Shown one piece after another: positions 8,003 through 14,254 of a stretch of DNA of 16,345 nt (the stretch's first letter is position 1; every line of letters begins with the position of its first letter). A program made the position numbers and the translations under genes. Origin of the DNA: an uncultured Christensenellaceae bacterium (GTDB taxonomy: Bacteria; Bacillota; Clostridia; Christensenellales; Pumilibacteraceae); the NCBI GenBank assembly GCA_910587805.1, contig CAJUNM010000035.1:1-16345 (forward strand), read 5' to 3'. The notes below the pieces were generated by a model, which saw only the letters and a list, made by a program, of their open reading frames with translations, made no database searches and had not been told where the DNA came from.

Positions 8003-8018
8003 TTGTATTTTTATACAA
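8003..8018. promoter_or_regulatory. Inverted repeat at the predicted start site (possible operator)
   Basis: TTGTAT (8003-8008) and ATACAA (8013-8018) are perfect 6-bp arms around four T, lying on the start site (about 8014) predicted for the gene at 6505-7947. A further TTGTAT half-site occurs at 7991-7996. The lipoprotein promoter at 6028 has no such sequence. An AT-rich palindrome of this size can arise by chance. Confidence 0.35.
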
Positions 8019-8020
8019 GT

Positions 8021-8053
8021 ATTATAACACTACCCCCCCCCCCCCCGTGTCAA
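8021..8053 (-). promoter_or_regulatory. Promoter of the DUF898-type gene with a 14-G spacer tract
   Basis: Read on the minus strand, -35 TTGACA (8053-8048) is followed by C, fourteen G (8046-8033), TAGTGT, and a consensus -10 TATAAT (8026-8021). The spacer is 21 bp, about four above the optimum, so initiation should be weak at this tract length unless the TGT extended -10 compensates. Apart from G-tract length and one -10 base, it matches the promoter at 6028-6055 from CGC before the -35 to the -10. The predicted leader to the ATG at 7947 is about 67 bases. Confidence 0.72.
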
Positions 8054-8131
8054 GCGAGCGAAGCTTGATTATTTGAATTTTTTCATCTTTTTTCGCAAAG
8101 CCGATCACTCCGTTACAGCCGCGCTTGACAC
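8047..8131. repeat. Inverted repeat of the promoter's CGCTTGACAC block
   Basis: GTGTCAAGCG at 8047-8056 (the -35 end of the 14-G promoter) is repeated in perfect inverted form as CGCTTGACAC at 8122-8131, 65 bases away. The second copy lacks the G tract and the -10. It could be a promoter remnant or the other boundary of a short repeat unit. Confidence 0.45.
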
Positions 8132-8363
8132 CCTTCTTCACTATTCACTCGTCGTTCTAATGCGGAAATAGCTATTATTCGTTATTTTTTATTTCTTAAT
8201 TCTATATCGGTTGAGAATCCTCCGCTACGCGGCTTTTTTCGTTGCCGTTTCGGTCGGGCGTTTCGGTTGCTGCGTATGACGAATGAAAGTATCACTATAT
8301 AAAATAACGGATCCGTTTACACAGAACCGTTAAATTTTATTATCTGAATTTCTATATACTACA
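8132..8363. other. AT-rich intergenic region
   Basis: No convincing gene or structured RNA was seen here. It holds a weak GC hairpin (CCGCTACGCGG before a T-run near 8230), too short to call a terminator, and a small palindrome near 8306-8317 that may belong to the terminator of the hexuronate operon. Confidence 0.4.
8306..8332 (-). terminator. Possible weak terminator of the hexuronate operon
   Basis: On the minus strand AACGG (8332-8328) can pair with CCGTT (8310-8306), and the 12-base palindrome AACGGATCCGTT (8306-8317) can form its own hairpin; ATTTTATA follows. It lies about 30-60 bases past the kdgK stop. The stem is short, so this is tentative. Confidence 0.3.
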
Positions 8364-9386
8364 TTATCTCTGCACTCTGCCCGAGCCGTCGCCGTCCGCA
8401 AGGTTTTTGACTTCGGCGAGCGATACGAGGTTGTAGTCGCCTTCGATACTGTGCTTGAGACAGCTCGCGGCAACGGCAAACTCGATAGCGGCTTGCGGCT
8501 CGTAGCCGTTGAGCAACGAATATATAAGCCCTCCGCCGAAACTGTCGCCGCCGCCTACGCGATCGACGATGTGCATTGCGTACTTTTTGCCGAAGTACGG
8601 TTTGCCGCCCGTATACAGCATTCCCGACCAATTGTTGTCGTTTGCGGAAACGCTCTCGCGCAGGGTGATAGCCACGCCCTTGAATCCGAATTTATCCGTG
8701 AGCTTTTTAGCTACTTCGATATATCCGTCGCGGTCGAGCTTGCCGCTCGTGATATCGGTATTTTTCGCCTCGATTCCGAACACGTCTTTCGCGTCTTCCT
8801 CGTTGGCGATGCAGTAATCTACGTACTTGCAAAGCTCGCCCATGACCTCGCCCGCTTTCTGCTTGCTCCACAGTTTCTTTCTGTAATTGAGATCGCAAGA
8901 TACGGTCAAGCCGAGTTTTTTGGCGGCTTTCACAGCGTCGAGACATATATCGGTTACGCTTTCCGAAAGCGCGGGAGTAATGCCCGTAAAGTGAAACCAC
9001 TTCGCGCCGTCGAATATCTTGTTCCAATCGAAATCGCTCTGCGCCGCGGTGGAAATACTGCTGTGCGCGCGATCGTATATGACCTTGCTCGGGCGTTGGC
9101 TCGCGCCTTTTTCGCAATAGTAAATGCCTACGCGCTCTCCGCCGCGCACGATCTTGCTCGTGTCTACGCCGAATTTTCTGAGCGAATTGACCGCCGCCTG
9201 ACCCACTTCGTGCGCGGGCAATTTTGTGACGAACGCCGCGTCGACGCCGTAGTTTGAAAGCGATACCGCAACGTTAGCTTCCGCGCCGCCGAATGTGGCG
9301 CCGAGCTTATCGCTCTGTACTATTCTTAAATAATTCTCGGGGGCGAGACGCAGCATTATCTCGCCGAAGGTAACGACCTTGCTCAT
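8364..9386 (-). CDS. kdgK: 2-keto-3-deoxygluconate kinase (PfkB family)
   Basis: Cytoplasmic enzyme phosphorylating 2-keto-3-deoxygluconate (KDG) to KDPG with ATP. The 340 residues show the PfkB/ribokinase layout: FGEIMLRL at the N-terminus (7-14), GGAEANVAVSLSNYG (33-47), CDLNYRKKLWS (164-174), and the C-terminal signature DRVGGGDSFGGG (275-286) with Asp281 as the presumed catalytic base. The usual GAGD reads GGGD. The start at 9386 is set by AGGAGG a few bases upstream and by homology; an ATG at 9443 lies inside eda and has no such site. It begins 10 bases after eda and is last in the operon. Substrate is inferred from the adjoining eda, uxuA and uxaC genes; a fructokinase-like role would be the alternative without that context. 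Confidence 0.92.
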   Translation of the reverse strand: MSKVVTFGEIMLRLAPENYLRIVQSDKLGATFGGAEANVAVSLSNYGVDAAFVTKLPAHEVGQAAVNSLRKFGVDTSKIVRGGERVGIYYCEKGASQRPSKVIYDRAHSSISTAAQSDFDWNKIFDGAKWFHFTGITPALSESVTDICLDAVKAAKKLGLTVSCDLNYRKKLWSKQKAGEVMGELCKYVDYCIANEEDAKDVFGIEAKNTDITSGKLDRDGYIEVAKKLTDKFGFKGVAITLRESVSANDNNWSGMLYTGGKPYFGKKYAMHIVDRVGGGDSFGGGLIYSLLNGYEPQAAIEFAVAASCLKHSIEGDYNLVSLAEVKNLADGDGSGRVQR

Positions 9387-9396
9387 AAAACGCCTC

Positions 9397-9981
9397 CTAT
9401 AATGTTTTAAGCAATGTGTTGAGTCTCTTGCAGTTTTCCGCAATATCGCCTTTCATCATCCAGCTTCCGCCGACGAAAGCGATCTTATCGCACGCGAGGA
9501 ATTCCGCGAGATTATCCTCGCCGACTCCGCCCGTAGGCACAAACTTGACTTGGGGAAACGGCGCGGACAGCGCCTTTATCGCCTTAAGTCCGCCGTATAC
9601 CTGCGCGGGGAAGAACTTGATAGTGGTGATACCAAGCTCGAGCGCCGCTTCTATCTCCATAGGCGTTACGCACCCGGGCAAATAGTCTACGCCTTCGCGC
9701 TTGCACACTGCGGCGACTTTTTCGGACAGTCCCGGCGAAACGATAAACTTCGCGCCAGCGCGTATCGCGCGCTCGGCTTGACTTGCGTTTATGACCGTGC
9801 CCGCGCCCACATAAATTTGCGGGAAGTTTTTCACGCAGTACTTTATGCCCTCCTCGGCATAATCCGTTCTGAATGTGATCTCGGCTACGGGCAAATGCTC
9901 CGCAAGCGCCGAAAGCTGTTTTTCCGCGTCCGCTTGATCGTTGAGCACGACTACGGGCACTACCTTGAATTTTCCGTTCAT
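9397..9981 (-). CDS. eda: 2-keto-3-deoxy-6-phosphogluconate aldolase
   Basis: Cleaves KDPG to pyruvate and glyceraldehyde-3-phosphate, the last step of the route. At 194 residues it is slightly shorter than E. coli Eda (213). The class I active site is intact: Glu34 and Arg38 in AEITFRT, Thr62 in GAGTV, and Schiff-base Lys122 in IKFFPAQ. PTGGV (149-153) and GGSWMM (171-176) are the phosphate-binding loops. The start codon overlaps the uxaC stop by four bases (ATGA), pointing to translational coupling. kdgK follows 10 bases after its stop, so the two last steps are made together. Confidence 0.95.
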   Translation of the reverse strand: MNGKFKVVPVVVLNDQADAEKQLSALAEHLPVAEITFRTDYAEEGIKYCVKNFPQIYVGAGTVINASQAERAIRAGAKFIVSPGLSEKVAAVCKREGVDYLPGCVTPMEIEAALELGITTIKFFPAQVYGGLKAIKALSAPFPQVKFVPTGGVGEDNLAEFLACDKIAFVGGSWMMKGDIAENCKRLNTLLKTL

Positions 9982-11309
9982 GATATTATCCTCTTGGCAT
10001 TATTATAGCATATGTCCGCCGCGATGTCAAACGCAGCGCTTTGATCGTATTCGCCGCTCTCTACCTTTTCGCCTATAAAGTCGCACAATATACGTCTGAA
10101 AAAGTCTATACGCGAGTAACTCGAAAAGCTGCGGCTGTCGGTGAGCATACCGAGATTATTGCCGAGCGCGGAATACTCAGAGATTGTAGCAAGATTGCGT
10201 TTTATCCCGCCGAGCGTGTCGTTGAACCACCATGCCGCGCCCATACGGACTTTGCGGAACGCGCCCGACGCAGTAGTTATCGACGACAAGTTCGCGTCGT
10301 TGAGCGTGTACAACACGGTTTCCGGTCTCTGCGCGTCGCCGACCGCATCCAAAAATTTGAGCAGATTGCCTACGGGCTGTACGTCGCTCGACACGTCGAA
10401 TCCGCTGTCCGCTCCGCACTTGCCGAACATATCGGCATTGACGTTGCGCGTGACGGAAAAATGTATTTGCATAGTTATTCCGCGGCGCGCATACTCGTGC
10501 GCAAGCCAAACGAGCAAATATCCGTTGAGCGCGTCCTTATCGTCCGCGCCGAACGATTTTTTACCGCGAGCGGCAAACAAGTCTCGCGCTTGCGCTGCGT
10601 TCGGATACGTTTTCGGGAACGCCGCAAAACCGTGATCGGACATTTTGCAACCTCTCGAAACAAAGTAATCGAGCCGATTATTCAATGCCCCGAGCAGATC
10701 GTCGAGCGTTTTGATATCAGCGTCCGCGGCTTTGCCGAGTTTTTCGATATACGCTTCGTCCCAAGTCAAAAGCTTATCGGGGCGAAACGTCGGCGCGACG
10801 CGCGTTTTGCCGTAAACGCCGCAATCGTCCACGTTGTCTACGGGATCGTCCGTAGTCGCCACGTATTCCACGTCGAAAAGCTCCAACAGCTTGCGTACAG
10901 AAAGCGTGCTTAAAACCTCGTTAGCTCGCGCGTAAATATCCGCCGCGCTCTTGCCGTCGAGCGGATCGTTTATTCCGAATATCTTTTTAAGCTCGAAATG
11001 CGTCCAATAATACAACGGACTGCCGACAAGCTGCGGTACGATCTCGGCGTACTTGATAAATTTTTCGCGATAATCGGCGTCGCCAGTGATATACTTCTCA
11101 TCCACGCCGAGAATACGCATGGCGCGCCATTTATAATGATCGCCCGAAAGCCACAGCTCGCCTATATCCGAGAAGTGCGCGTCGGTTGCGATCGCCTTTC
11201 TGTCCAAATGACAGTGAATATCCAGCACCGGCAAAGCCTTTACGCTTCGGTAAAGCCGTTTCGCGGCGTCGGTGTGTAACAACACGTCGTTTCCGAAAAA
11301 CTTTTCCAT
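9978..11309 (-). CDS. uxaC: Glucuronate isomerase
   Basis: Isomerises D-glucuronate to D-fructuronate (and galacturonate to tagaturonate). The 443 residues are a little short of E. coli UxaC (470). Family blocks are IHCHL (His32, His34, metal-binding), GDHYKWRAMR (56-65), ATTDDPVDNV (151-160), MQIHFSVTRNVN (280-291, His283), GFDVSSD (303-309), WWFNDTLGG (360-368) and LTDSRSF (389-395). The block usually written R-H-[DE]-[YF]-F-R-R reads R-I-D-F-F-R-R here, with Ile401 in place of His. Translation initiation looks unusual: AAGGAG lies 16 bases from the ATG, with a four-codon mini-ORF between. It overlaps eda by four bases and lies 66 bases after the SDR gene. Confidence 0.95.
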   Translation of the reverse strand: MEKFFGNDVLLHTDAAKRLYRSVKALPVLDIHCHLDRKAIATDAHFSDIGELWLSGDHYKWRAMRILGVDEKYITGDADYREKFIKYAEIVPQLVGSPLYYWTHFELKKIFGINDPLDGKSAADIYARANEVLSTLSVRKLLELFDVEYVATTDDPVDNVDDCGVYGKTRVAPTFRPDKLLTWDEAYIEKLGKAADADIKTLDDLLGALNNRLDYFVSRGCKMSDHGFAAFPKTYPNAAQARDLFAARGKKSFGADDKDALNGYLLVWLAHEYARRGITMQIHFSVTRNVNADMFGKCGADSGFDVSSDVQPVGNLLKFLDAVGDAQRPETVLYTLNDANLSSITTASGAFRKVRMGAAWWFNDTLGGIKRNLATISEYSALGNNLGMLTDSRSFSSYSRIDFFRRILCDFIGEKVESGEYDQSAAFDIAADICYNNAKRIIS

Positions 11310-11331
11310 TATTTCAAATCCATAGCTCCTT
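11309..11331 (-). promoter_or_regulatory. uxaC initiation region with four-codon leader ORF
   Basis: AAGGAG (11331-11326) is followed after two bases by ATG GAT TTG AAA TAA (11323-11309), and the TAA shares one base with the uxaC ATG (TAATG). Spacing is too short for the mini-ORF and too long for uxaC by the usual rule, so reinitiation after the mini-ORF, or simply a poor site, is possible. Confidence 0.4.
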
Positions 11332-11375
11332 GCAAGTTGTTATCGAAGTTCGTTTATTATACGGAAACGCTCCGA

Positions 11376-12224
11376 TCACACGCCGCTGTACGCGCTGAAC
11401 CCGCCGTCGATAGGTATTACAACGCCCGTGATAAACGACGCAGCTTGCTCGTTGAGCAGGAACAGCACCGCGCCCGCAAGCTCTTCCATTTCGCCGAATC
11501 TGCCCATGGGCGTAGCTGCGAGGATCTTGCCCGTGCGAGCCGTAGGCGTGCCGTCGTCGTTCCACAAAAGTTTCGCGTTCTGTTTAGTCGAGAAAAATCC
11601 GGGGGCGATCGCGTTTACGCGTATGCCGGTTTTGGAAAAATGCACGGCGAGCCATTGCGTAAAGTTGCTCACAGCCGATTTCGCGCCGCTGTATGCGGGT
11701 ATCTTAGTGAGCGGCGTATATGCGTTCATGGACGAAATATTGATTATATTGCATTCTTTTCTGTCCACCATGTCGCGCGCAAACTCCTGCGTAGGCAAAA
11801 GCGTGCCTATAAAGTTGAGATTGAACACGAACTCCACTCCGCTCTGCTCGAGATCGAAGAACGACTTGGTGTCCGCGTCGATATCGCCCGCCTCGTAATA
11901 TTCTTTGTCGGTCGTAGCGCGCGGATTGTTCCCGCCCGCGCCGTTTATGAGAATATCGCACTTGCCCAAATCTTTGAGAATTTGCGCGTGGCATTCGGCA
12001 AGGCTCGCCTTTTCCAACACGTTTGCTTTATAGCCCCGAGCAACTCCGCCTTCCGCGACTATCTCATCGGCATATGCTTTTGCCTTGTCCTCGTTGAGAT
12101 CCAAAAGCGCGACTTTCGCGCCCGCGACAGCCAAAGATTTAGCAAGCATGGAGCAGATTATTCCGCCCGCGCCCGTAACTACCGCAACTTTGCCTTTCAA
12201 GTTTGTATTGATTGGATTTTTCAT
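11376..12224 (-). CDS. uxuB: SDR-family fructuronate reductase / D-mannonate oxidoreductase
   Basis: Probably reduces D-fructuronate to D-mannonate with NAD(P)H. The 282 residues form a classical short-chain dehydrogenase: cofactor-binding TGAGGIICSM (17-26), an acidic residue after the second strand (LLDLN, Asp42) suggesting a preference for NAD(H), NGAGG (94-98), and the catalytic set Ser165, Tyr178 and Lys182 (ISSMNAY, YSGAK). The C-terminus VVIPIDGGFSAYSG is typical. It resembles the Bacillus-type SDR UxuB (YjmF), unrelated to the longer E. coli UxuB. Its ATG overlaps the uxuA stop by four bases and has AGGAGATG upstream. The place between uxuA and uxaC supports this step; the substrate cannot be read from the sequence alone, and a related sugar-acid reductase is the alternative. 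Confidence 0.88.
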   Translation of the reverse strand: MKNPINTNLKGKVAVVTGAGGIICSMLAKSLAVAGAKVALLDLNEDKAKAYADEIVAEGGVARGYKANVLEKASLAECHAQILKDLGKCDILINGAGGNNPRATTDKEYYEAGDIDADTKSFFDLEQSGVEFVFNLNFIGTLLPTQEFARDMVDRKECNIINISSMNAYTPLTKIPAYSGAKSAVSNFTQWLAVHFSKTGIRVNAIAPGFFSTKQNAKLLWNDDGTPTARTGKILAATPMGRFGEMEELAGAVLFLLNEQAASFITGVVIPIDGGFSAYSGV

Positions 12225-13258
12225 TTTTTCATCTCCTTTTCTATTGCTTCAAATAACCCGTTCAAATACGCCGCGCCGAGCGCGCGGTCGAAAAGACCGT
12301 ATCCGGGTTTGCCCTGCTCGCCCCAAATGCTTCTGCCGTGGTCGGGGCGAATATATCCGTCGAACCCGCCTGCGACAAGCTCGTGCGCTATCGCGTACAC
12401 GTTCACGTCGCCGTCGCACGTTTGATGTCCGTTTTCGTAGAAGTCGGTTTCGTTTACGAATTTAAGTTGGCGCAAGTGCGCAAAGTAAATACGCTTCGCG
12501 TACTTTCTCGCCATTGCGGGCAGATCGTTGAACCTTCCCGCGCCAAGCGATCCCGTGCAGAAAGTTATGCCGTTGTGCACATTGGGAACTGCGGCGAACA
12601 GTTTGTCGTAATCGGATTCTTTGCCGACTATGCGCGGAAGATCGAAGATATCCCAAGGCGGATCGTCGGGATGTATCGCCATGTTTATTCCCGTCTCGTC
12701 GCACGCGGGCATTATGCCGTTCAAGAAATACACGAGGTTTTCAAAAAGCTTTTCGTGCGTCATGCCCTTATAGTCGTTCAAAAGCCCGTTGAGTTCCTCG
12801 CTCGTATAGCTCTCGTCCCAACCGGGCAAGCGTAAGTTGTGCTTGTCGAGTTTGTTAAAATCCGCCTCGCTGTAGCTGAGCGACGAACTGCCGTCGGCAT
12901 GCTTGAAATCGAGGTTGGTCCTGAACCAATCGAACACGGGCATAAAATTGTAGCATATGCACTTGACGCCCGCCTTCCCCAATGCGCGGATATTCTCCGC
13001 ATAGTTCTTTATGTATCTGTCTCGCGTGGGACGTCCGAGTTTGATATCCTCGTGAACGGGCACGGACTCTATAACTTCCATCTCAAGCCCCGCTTTGTCG
13101 CACAGCGATTTAAGCCGCATTATCTTATCGTCGCCCCAGACTTCGCCCACGGGCACATCGTATACGGCAGTCACAACGCCGCTCATATTAGGGATCTGTT
13201 TTATGTAGTTCAACGGTATGACGTCTTTTTCGCCGTACCATCTGAATGTCATTTTCAT
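12221..13258 (-). CDS. uxuA: Mannonate dehydratase
   Basis: Dehydrates D-mannonate to 2-keto-3-deoxygluconate. The start at 13258 is chosen because GGAGG lies six bases upstream and the protein then opens MKMTFRWYGE, typical of UxuA; a further upstream ATG at 13300 would extend into the promoter. The 345 residues hold family blocks ICYNFMPVFDW (101-111), MAIHPDDPPW (193-202), FCTGSLGAG (233-241), YFAHLRQ (258-264) and YIRPDHGR (302-309). His196, Cys234, His261 and Asp306 match the known Mn(II) ligands of the family. It is the first gene of the operon and overlaps the SDR gene by four bases. Confidence 0.96.
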   Translation of the reverse strand: MKMTFRWYGEKDVIPLNYIKQIPNMSGVVTAVYDVPVGEVWGDDKIMRLKSLCDKAGLEMEVIESVPVHEDIKLGRPTRDRYIKNYAENIRALGKAGVKCICYNFMPVFDWFRTNLDFKHADGSSSLSYSEADFNKLDKHNLRLPGWDESYTSEELNGLLNDYKGMTHEKLFENLVYFLNGIMPACDETGINMAIHPDDPPWDIFDLPRIVGKESDYDKLFAAVPNVHNGITFCTGSLGAGRFNDLPAMARKYAKRIYFAHLRQLKFVNETDFYENGHQTCDGDVNVYAIAHELVAGGFDGYIRPDHGRSIWGEQGKPGYGLFDRALGAAYLNGLFEAIEKEMKK

Positions 13259-13291
13259 TTGCCGCCTCCGTTTCGATTGTATCGTAACTAC

Positions 13292-13320
13292 ATTATACAC
13301 CTAAACAACACAAAATTCAA
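13292..13320 (-). promoter_or_regulatory. Promoter of the uxuA operon
   Basis: On the minus strand TTGAAT (13320-13315) lies 17 bp from a consensus TATAAT (13297-13292), about 34 bases before the uxuA ATG. A TGTA-N7-TACA element (13278-13292) overlaps the probable start site and could be an operator. Confidence 0.7.
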
Positions 13321-13330
13321 TTGCAATTTT
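13312..13330. promoter_or_regulatory. Palindrome between divergent promoters (possible operator)
   Basis: AAAATTCAATTGCAATTTT is a near-perfect palindrome: AAAATT (13312-13317) and AATTTT (13325-13330) flank CAATTGC. It overlaps the -35 of the uxuA promoter and lies about 13 bases from the -35 of the AraC-gene promoter, a sensible place for a shared regulator. It is AT-rich, so chance is not excluded. Confidence 0.4.
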
Positions 13331-13342
13331 TTTATTTATGTA

Positions 13343-13371
13343 TTGCATTTTTTACACACATTAGTTATAAT
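13343..13371 (+). promoter_or_regulatory. Promoter of the AraC-family gene and GH2 gene
   Basis: TTGCAT (13343-13348) lies 17 bp from a consensus TATAAT (13366-13371). The predicted leader to the ATG at 13432 is about 55 bases. It diverges from the uxuA promoter, with about 22 bases between the two -35 elements. Confidence 0.72.
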
Positions 13372-13431
13372 GGTGGTGTTAGTCGTATTTTATATGTTAT
13401 ACTGATTAAAAATGCGACGCAGAGAAGGAAA

Positions 13432-14208
13432 ATGTTTGGTTTTTACTACAAGGATATAGACATATCGCACAAGCTCGACAAGCCGAGCTCGCCGACCGAG
13501 GAGTATCACAAGCACATACACAGCTTTAACGAGATACTGTATTTTGTGCGCGGAAACGTTACATACACGGTCGAGTCGGAAACCGTCAAACTCGGCGAAG
13601 GCGATATAGTTTTCATACCTTCGGGCAAGTATCATTTTGCCACGGTGGACTTGAGCGAACCGTACGAGCGGTACGTACTCAAGTTTCCCGACAATGCCGT
13701 TGCCGAACACATACGCAAACAACTGATAAACAACGGGTCATTTTATCCGAACTGCAAAAACTATAAATCGGTGTTTGCTCTGTTCGACGACTACAACGAG
13801 GCGTTCACCGGCGAGGACAGATATTTGCTCTGCCTTTGCGAGATAATGAAACTCTCGATAAAGCTTTGCTACGAATCGGTATTGCACGTTCAAGGGTACG
13901 ATAATCTCGTAGACGCAATAATAAGATACGTAAACAAGAACATACACGAGCAGATCACGCTCAAATCGCTGTCCGAGCGTTTCCACTACTCCACATCGCA
14001 TATAAATATAGAATTCAAGCGCAAAATGAAAGTGCCGATCATGCAGTATATACGCTCCAAAAAAATAATAGCGGCGCACCAAATGATACTCGACGGCGCA
14101 AAAAAATCGGACACCGCCGAAAAGTTCGGGTTTGATACTTACTCCACTTTTTACCGCGCTTATAAAAAAATGCTCGAAAACGACAAGCTGCACCGCGGCG
14201 ACGATTAA
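13432..14208 (+). CDS. AraC-family transcriptional regulator with cupin sensor
   Basis: Predicted 258-residue cytoplasmic DNA-binding protein. The start at 13432 (MFGFYYKD) has AAGGAA just before it and lies downstream of the predicted promoter; the longer frame from 13321 would start upstream of the promoter. Residues about 20-95 form a cupin-type ligand pocket (HKHIHSFNEILYFVRG, GEGDIVFIPSGKYHF). Residues about 160-252 hold the double helix-turn-helix of the AraC family (ITLKSLSERFHYSTSHINIEFKR, then KSDTAEKFGFDTYSTFYRAYKK). It faces away from uxuA and is followed after 46 bases, with no terminator, by the GH2 gene. It probably senses a uronic acid or glucuronide and controls both transcripts; the ligand is an inference from context. 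Confidence 0.9.
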   Translation: MFGFYYKDIDISHKLDKPSSPTEEYHKHIHSFNEILYFVRGNVTYTVESETVKLGEGDIVFIPSGKYHFATVDLSEPYERYVLKFPDNAVAEHIRKQLINNGSFYPNCKNYKSVFALFDDYNEAFTGEDRYLLCLCEIMKLSIKLCYESVLHVQGYDNLVDAIIRYVNKNIHEQITLKSLSERFHYSTSHINIEFKRKMKVPIMQYIRSKKIIAAHQMILDGAKKSDTAEKFGFDTYSTFYRAYKKMLENDKLHRGDD

Positions 14209-14254
14209 ACGCCGCAAAGCTTGAAAAAACAAAAATAACTTCTGTGAGGGAATC

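Noticed and set aside
8215..8245. Possible plus-strand terminator (CCGCTACGCGG followed by a T-run)
   Set aside because: The stem is only four base pairs and no plus-strand gene precedes it.
13275..13295. Possible CcpA (cre) site near the uxuA promoter
   Set aside because: The TGTATCGTAACTACA sequence does not fit the 14-base cre consensus in length or in the central bases.
13321..13431. N-terminal extension of the AraC-family protein from 13321
   Set aside because: It would start upstream of and read through a well-formed promoter, and the extra 37 residues do not resemble the family; the start at 13432 fits better.
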